Source of the DNA: Chloroflexota bacterium
GTDB taxonomy: Bacteria > Chloroflexota > UBA4733
Reading direction: 5' to 3'
DNA: 18,447 nt
Assembly (NCBI GenBank): GCA_023381895.1
Contig: JAMCTA010000137.1
Location: 1 to 18,447 of the forward strand
Positions 16,102-18,447 of the stretch are shown in pieces; the first letter of the stretch is position 1, and each line of letters begins with the position of its first letter. The notes below the pieces were generated by a model. That model made no database searches. It worked only from the letters and a program-made list of their open reading frames with translations, and was not told where the DNA came from. The position numbers and the translations under genes were made by a program.

Positions 16102-16686
16102 TCACGCCATCTCTGTTGGGCAAGGCTCTCCACTGGAGAAAGCGTCAAAGTCCGGCACGATCATGACGTCGTGAATCCGGCCGCCAGGATTGTCCACCGG
16201 ACGTCCCTCACCAGTGCGGCGATGCCCGCTGAGCAGCATCATGAACTGCACCGCTGCGCCCGGTATGACTGGCCACACCCCGGCGTGCCAGACGCCTCGC
16301 CGAAGAACGAAGACATCGCCCTGGTGGACGAGGAAGCAATACATGCGGTCCAGCGGCGGCACCTCGTCCACGTTATCCGGTTGCAGCGACGGCGCCGCCG
16401 GCACGTAGAAGTCGCCCTCCACAGCAATCCACAACTCCTCAGAGTACAAGTGCCGGTCGAACCCGGCGGGGTGCGGTGCATGGCTGGCGTTCGAGTAGAA
16501 GTGCGAGATGTCTACCGTCGGGCCGTGGCCAATCTCGAAGCCAGCGTAGGCTGGAAAGAACTGACTCGCCTTCTGGGGATCTCTGGGGGGAGGGACGATC
16601 CTTCGGGCGACGGCGCTGAACTCCGGGGCATCAAGGGTCTTGATTGGTAGCTTGACGAGACGTGTCATCGAGGACGTATCAGTCAT
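16102..16686 (-). CDS. Ureidoglycolate lyase (AllA)-like cupin protein
   Basis: From ATG 16686, preceded by AGGAGG nine bases upstream, the protein has 194 residues; an open frame upstream is not needed. The pattern of the AllA family is visible: an N-terminal KTLDAPEFSAVARRI (16-30), FDRHLYSEELWIAVEGDFYV (76-95) and the late GDVFVLRRGVWHAGVWPV (123-140). AllA-type enzymes split ureidoglycolate to glyoxylate and urea in purine catabolism, but the wider family includes sugar-pathway cupins, and the setting here is saccharide catabolism with no purine genes. The actual reaction is therefore open. It is the only undamaged reading frame in the decayed cluster, 56 bases after the broken SDR gene and 26 bases before the broken binding-protein gene. 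Confidence 0.78.
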   Translation of the reverse strand: MTDTSSMTRLVKLPIKTLDAPEFSAVARRIVPPPRDPQKASQFFPAYAGFEIGHGPTVDISHFYSNASHAPHPAGFDRHLYSEELWIAVEGDFYVPAAPSLQPDNVDEVPPLDRMYCFLVHQGDVFVLRRGVWHAGVWPVIPGAAVQFMMLLSGHRRTGEGRPVDNPGGRIHDVMIVPDFDAFSSGEPCPTEMA

Positions 16687-16742
16687 TGTGCGATTCCTCC
16701 TGAACTCGGCACTCCAACTGGTCACCTTGCGATGGCCAAAGG

Positions 16743-17496
16743 CTAAAGAGCAGTATGCCCGCCGTCAACAGTGAGCGACGAGCCGGTGACGAAGCCAGTC
16801 CGGTCGGAGAGCAAAAAGAGCACGGCTTGAGCGACATCTTGGGGCTGGCCCAGACGCTTGATCAGGTAGGCCTTGCGCATCTCGATCATCGCCTCGTCCT
16901 TGGCCGCAAGGCCGGCAGTCATCTCGGTGTAGACGAAGCCCGGGCAGACGGCGTTCGCCCGGATGCGATACTCAGCCAGGTTAGTGGCCATAGCCCGAGT
17001 GAGGCCTATAATCGCTGCCTTGCTCGTGACGTAGGCGCAGACGCTGGGCAAGGCGACGAAGGCGAGGTCCGAGGCGGTGTTCACAATAGCCCCGACCCGT
17101 CCGGCGCGCACCATCGCTTCGGCAACGTATTTGGCGACGAGCATCTGGCCTTTGACATTCACCGCCAGGGTCCGGTCGATCGCCTCCTCGGTAATGCTGA
17201 GTATCGACGCGTCCTGGATGTGCAGAAGCCCGGCGTGGTTGTGCAGCAGATCGATAGCGCCTCAGGTGGAGACGATACGCTCGACCATTGCCGCAACTGC
17301 CGCCGCTTGGGATACGTCGACCGCCACAGCGAGCGCGTGCTGCTGGCCGATGCGGTCTGCCACGTCCTGCGCGCGCTCGGCCACGACATCAACCACGGCG
17401 ACGCGTGCCCCCCTCCTGCGCGAGCAGTTCAACCGTCGCCGCACCAATTCCTGAGCCGGCGTCCGTCACCACCGCAACTTTCCCATCGAACTGCAT
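16743..17496 (-). pseudogene. Short-chain dehydrogenase/reductase (SDR), frameshifted and interrupted
   Basis: The ATG at 17496 follows GGGGAG eight bases upstream and begins MQFDGKVAVVTDAGSGIGAA. A run of six G (17408-17413) shifts the frame where five would give EGARVAVVDVVAERAQDVAD. A TGA at 17262-17264 then stops the frame before IDLLHNHAG, and the remainder (VNVKGQMLVAKYVAEAM to VTGSSLTVDGGHTAL) is open to 16743. The active-site YVTSK is intact. Two motifs are altered: the cofactor loop reads TDAGSGIG instead of TGxxxGIG, and NNAG reads NHAG. About 250 residues would result if repaired. The cluster of defects indicates decay, not programmed recoding, though single-base errors in the assembly could contribute. 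Confidence 0.88.
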
Positions 17497-17726
17497 CGCT
17501 CTGTCTCCCCCCTGCCAGCGCCGCCATCACCTGCCGACGGCAAGTCGCCACGCGAAAACGGCAGGTCGATCGCTCGGCGGCGCAAGCTCGACTCGAAGAT
17601 GGCCATGATAATCTCCAGATCCGCCCGTCCCGAACTCACCTGCAGCGGGTGATCTTTCGTCCCTTCCACCAGACACTCGGCGAGTCGCTGATAGACGCGG
17701 CCAAAGGACACACACAGCCCGTCTAG
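17466..17726 (-). pseudogene. Gfo/Idh/MocA oxidoreductase C-terminal remnant
   Basis: The frame, open after a TGA at 17727-17729, reads RVYQRLAECLVEGTKDHPLQ and then RADLEIIMAIFESSLRRRAI DLPF (spacing added), matching the C-terminal end of Gfo/Idh/MocA proteins. The intact paralogues in the window end with comparable EVRALIES..LLSGASARATLEVLVAIVES segments. The cofactor-binding and catalytic domains are gone, so it is a remnant of a third paralogue. It ends at 17466, overlapping the SDR start by 31 bases, which indicates they once formed an operon. Its 5' break lies within about 75 bases of copy 2 of the 71-bp repeat. Confidence 0.72.
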
Positions 17727-17802
17727 TCAGGCGGCGAAGGCTTGCGGATGAGCATCATCATTAAGATTCACTCGCGGAGGATTTTCTGAAGAACTACTAG
17801 AC

Positions 17803-17832
17803 TTGACAGGCTAGACTATAGCACTGGATACT
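17803..17832 (+). promoter_or_regulatory. Rightward promoter of the GntR gene
   Basis: TTGACA (17803-17808) and GATACT (17827-17832, four of six consensus) are 18 bases apart. The predicted start of transcription, about 17839, lies inside the palindrome at 17835-17850, an arrangement expected for autorepression. The same elements exist in copy 1, where they face only remnants. Confidence 0.5.
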
Positions 17833-17844
17833 AGCATCTGTCAA
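17815..17844 (-). promoter_or_regulatory. Leftward promoter of the decayed cluster
   Basis: As in copy 1, minus-strand TTGACA (17839-17844) and TATAGT (17815-17820) are separated by 18 bases. It would transcribe the oxidoreductase remnant, the broken SDR and the intact cupin gene. Confidence 0.6.
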
Positions 17845-17850
17845 CAGATG
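17835..17850. promoter_or_regulatory. 16-bp palindromic operator, copy 2
   Basis: The same CATCTGTCAACAGATG lies 46 bases upstream of the GTG start of the GntR regulator. It overlaps the -35 of the leftward promoter and the predicted start point of the rightward one, so one bound dimer could shut both. Confidence 0.6.
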
Positions 17851-17895
17851 ACAGCACGTCTCACGCACGTATCTAAGTCGAAAAGAGCAGCTCCC

Positions 17896-18447
17896 GTGGC
17901 CTCAGACGTTCTCTTCCGGCCGCCTCCGGAGTTTCGCCCACTGCGCCGCGACGCCTACGACGCCCTACGTGAGGCAATTCTCCTCGGGCGTTTGCAGCCC
18001 GGCCAGCGCGTCGTCGAGGCTGAGATTGCCCGGCACATGGGCATCAGCCGGGGCCCGATTCGGGAAGCCATCCGCCAGCTCGAGCAAGATGGCCTCCTGG
18101 AGTACCACCCCAGGCGCGGAGCAGTCGTGTCTACCCTCTCGCGCGAGCGCATCGTCGATGCCTACACGGTGCGGGCAGCTCTGGAAGGACTCGCCGCTAA
18201 GCTCGCCTCCCAGAGCTTGACGGCGGCCGGTGTCGCGCGCTTGGCCCAACTCCTGGACACCATGCGCGTGTGCGCCCAGCAAGAGGACTCCGACCGCCTC
18301 TTGCAAGCGGATGTGCAGTTTCACGAGAGCATCTGCGAGCTCTCCGGGAATCGCGTCCTGCTCCGATTGTGGATGAGTGTCGGACCGCACGCCTGGACCC
18401 TCTTCAGTGGGGCCCAGCAACGTGGTTACTCACTCCAAGCCTTAGCC
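17896..18447 (+). CDS. GntR-family transcriptional regulator, FCD (FadR) subfamily (3' end beyond window)
   Basis: The frame is open for 184 codons to the right edge. A winged helix-turn-helix occupies residues 15-80 (YDALREAILLGRLQPGQRVV, MGISRGPIREAIRQLEQDGL, HPRRGAVV). An FCD effector domain begins near 84 (RIVDAYTVRAALEGLAAKLA) and has the metal-site pair D139 and H143 (DVQFHESI). FCD domains commonly bind carboxylates or sugar acids. The start is uncertain: GTG 17896 follows a weak AAAGAG eight bases upstream, while an in-frame ATG at 17848, inside the 71-bp repeat, would add 16 residues but has no ribosome site. By position it should be the regulator of both clusters flanked by the repeats. 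The ligand is not predictable. Confidence 0.92.
   Translation, partial: MASDVLFRPPPEFRPLRRDAYDALREAILLGRLQPGQRVVEAEIARHMGISRGPIREAIRQLEQDGLLEYHPRRGAVVSTLSRERIVDAYTVRAALEGLAAKLASQSLTAAGVARLAQLLDTMRVCAQQEDSDRLLQADVQFHESICELSGNRVLLRLWMSVGPHAWTLFSGAQQRGYSLQALA

Larger units (their letters stand above)
17801..17871. repeat. 71-bp direct repeat, copy 2 (between decayed cluster and GntR gene)
   Basis: This copy is identical to 13743-13813 and in the same orientation. It sits between the leftward decayed cluster and the rightward GntR gene. Its last 24 bases are in frame with the GntR gene and contain an ATG at 17848. Confidence 0.97.

Noticed and set aside
16754..16764. GTCAACAG string resembling the operator core inside the SDR gene
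   Set aside because: It lies in coding sequence for the conserved C-terminal TVDGG segment and lacks the opposite half-site.
17262..17264. Programmed UGA recoding (for example selenocysteine) in the SDR gene
   Set aside because: No family position calls for it, and other lesions in the same gene make simple decay more likely.
16755..17726. A 323-codon plus-strand open frame across the SDR region
   Set aside because: The minus strand carries recognisable SDR and oxidoreductase sequence; the plus frame has arginine- and histidine-rich shadow composition.
13743..17871. 71-bp repeats as ends of an insertion sequence or composite transposon
   Set aside because: They are direct, lack terminal inverted repeats and a transposase, and their internal promoter and operator elements match the adjacent genes; only a resolvase scrap supports mobility.

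Overview
The window is GC-rich bacterial chromosomal DNA. Nothing in it fixes the species. Tat-type lipoprotein sugar-binding proteins with long Ala/Ser/Thr linkers, stand-alone ChrB N-terminal and SCO proteins, and stacked Gfo/Idh/MocA plus TIM-barrel isomerase genes would suit a heterotrophic Chloroflexota-type bacterium, but that is a low-confidence guess. No rRNA, tRNA or CRISPR array was seen.

Layout. (1) 1-1114, minus: most of an ABC sugar-binding lipoprotein that runs off the left edge. (2) 1115-1624: intergenic, with a perfect 20-bp inverted repeat. (3) 1625-2320, plus: an SCO1/SenC copper chaperone. (4) 2432-6806, minus: a probable metal-handling operon made of a polytopic NiCoT/RcnA-like membrane protein, a stand-alone ChrB N-terminal-domain protein, and a P2-like cation ATPase that overlaps it. 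(5) 7113-7985, plus: the 3' part of a phospholipase C/acid phosphatase-like phosphoesterase without its N-terminal half, ending at a 22-bp-stem hairpin. (6) 8198-13673, minus: an intact five-gene catabolic operon in the order sugar-binding lipoprotein, Gfo/Idh/MocA oxidoreductase, TIM-barrel isomerase, second oxidoreductase, second isomerase. (7) 13743-17871: a second, decayed cluster of the same kind, bounded by two identical 71-bp direct repeats. It holds a serine-recombinase remnant, an isomerase remnant joined to an oxidoreductase start, a sugar-binding-protein pseudogene with three lesions, an apparently intact ureidoglycolate-lyase-like cupin, a broken SDR dehydrogenase and an oxidoreductase C-terminal remnant. 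(8) 17896 to the right edge, plus: a GntR/FCD-family regulator.

How it works together. Each 71-bp repeat carries a 16-bp palindrome (CATCTGTCAACAGATG) and back-to-back promoter elements. The leftward -35 TTGACA lies inside the palindrome. Copy 1 faces the intact operon. Copy 2 sits between the decayed cluster and the GntR gene. The simplest model is that the GntR/FCD protein controls both copies and its own gene, and releases DNA on binding a carboxylate or sugar-acid effector. The operon would import a saccharide, oxidise it with Gfo/Idh/MocA dehydrogenases, and act on the keto product with TIM-barrel isomerase/lyase-type enzymes. Recombination between the repeats would remove exactly 4,058 bp and leave the regulator divergent from the intact operon, which may be the ancestral arrangement. 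No transporter permease or ATPase gene lies in the window.
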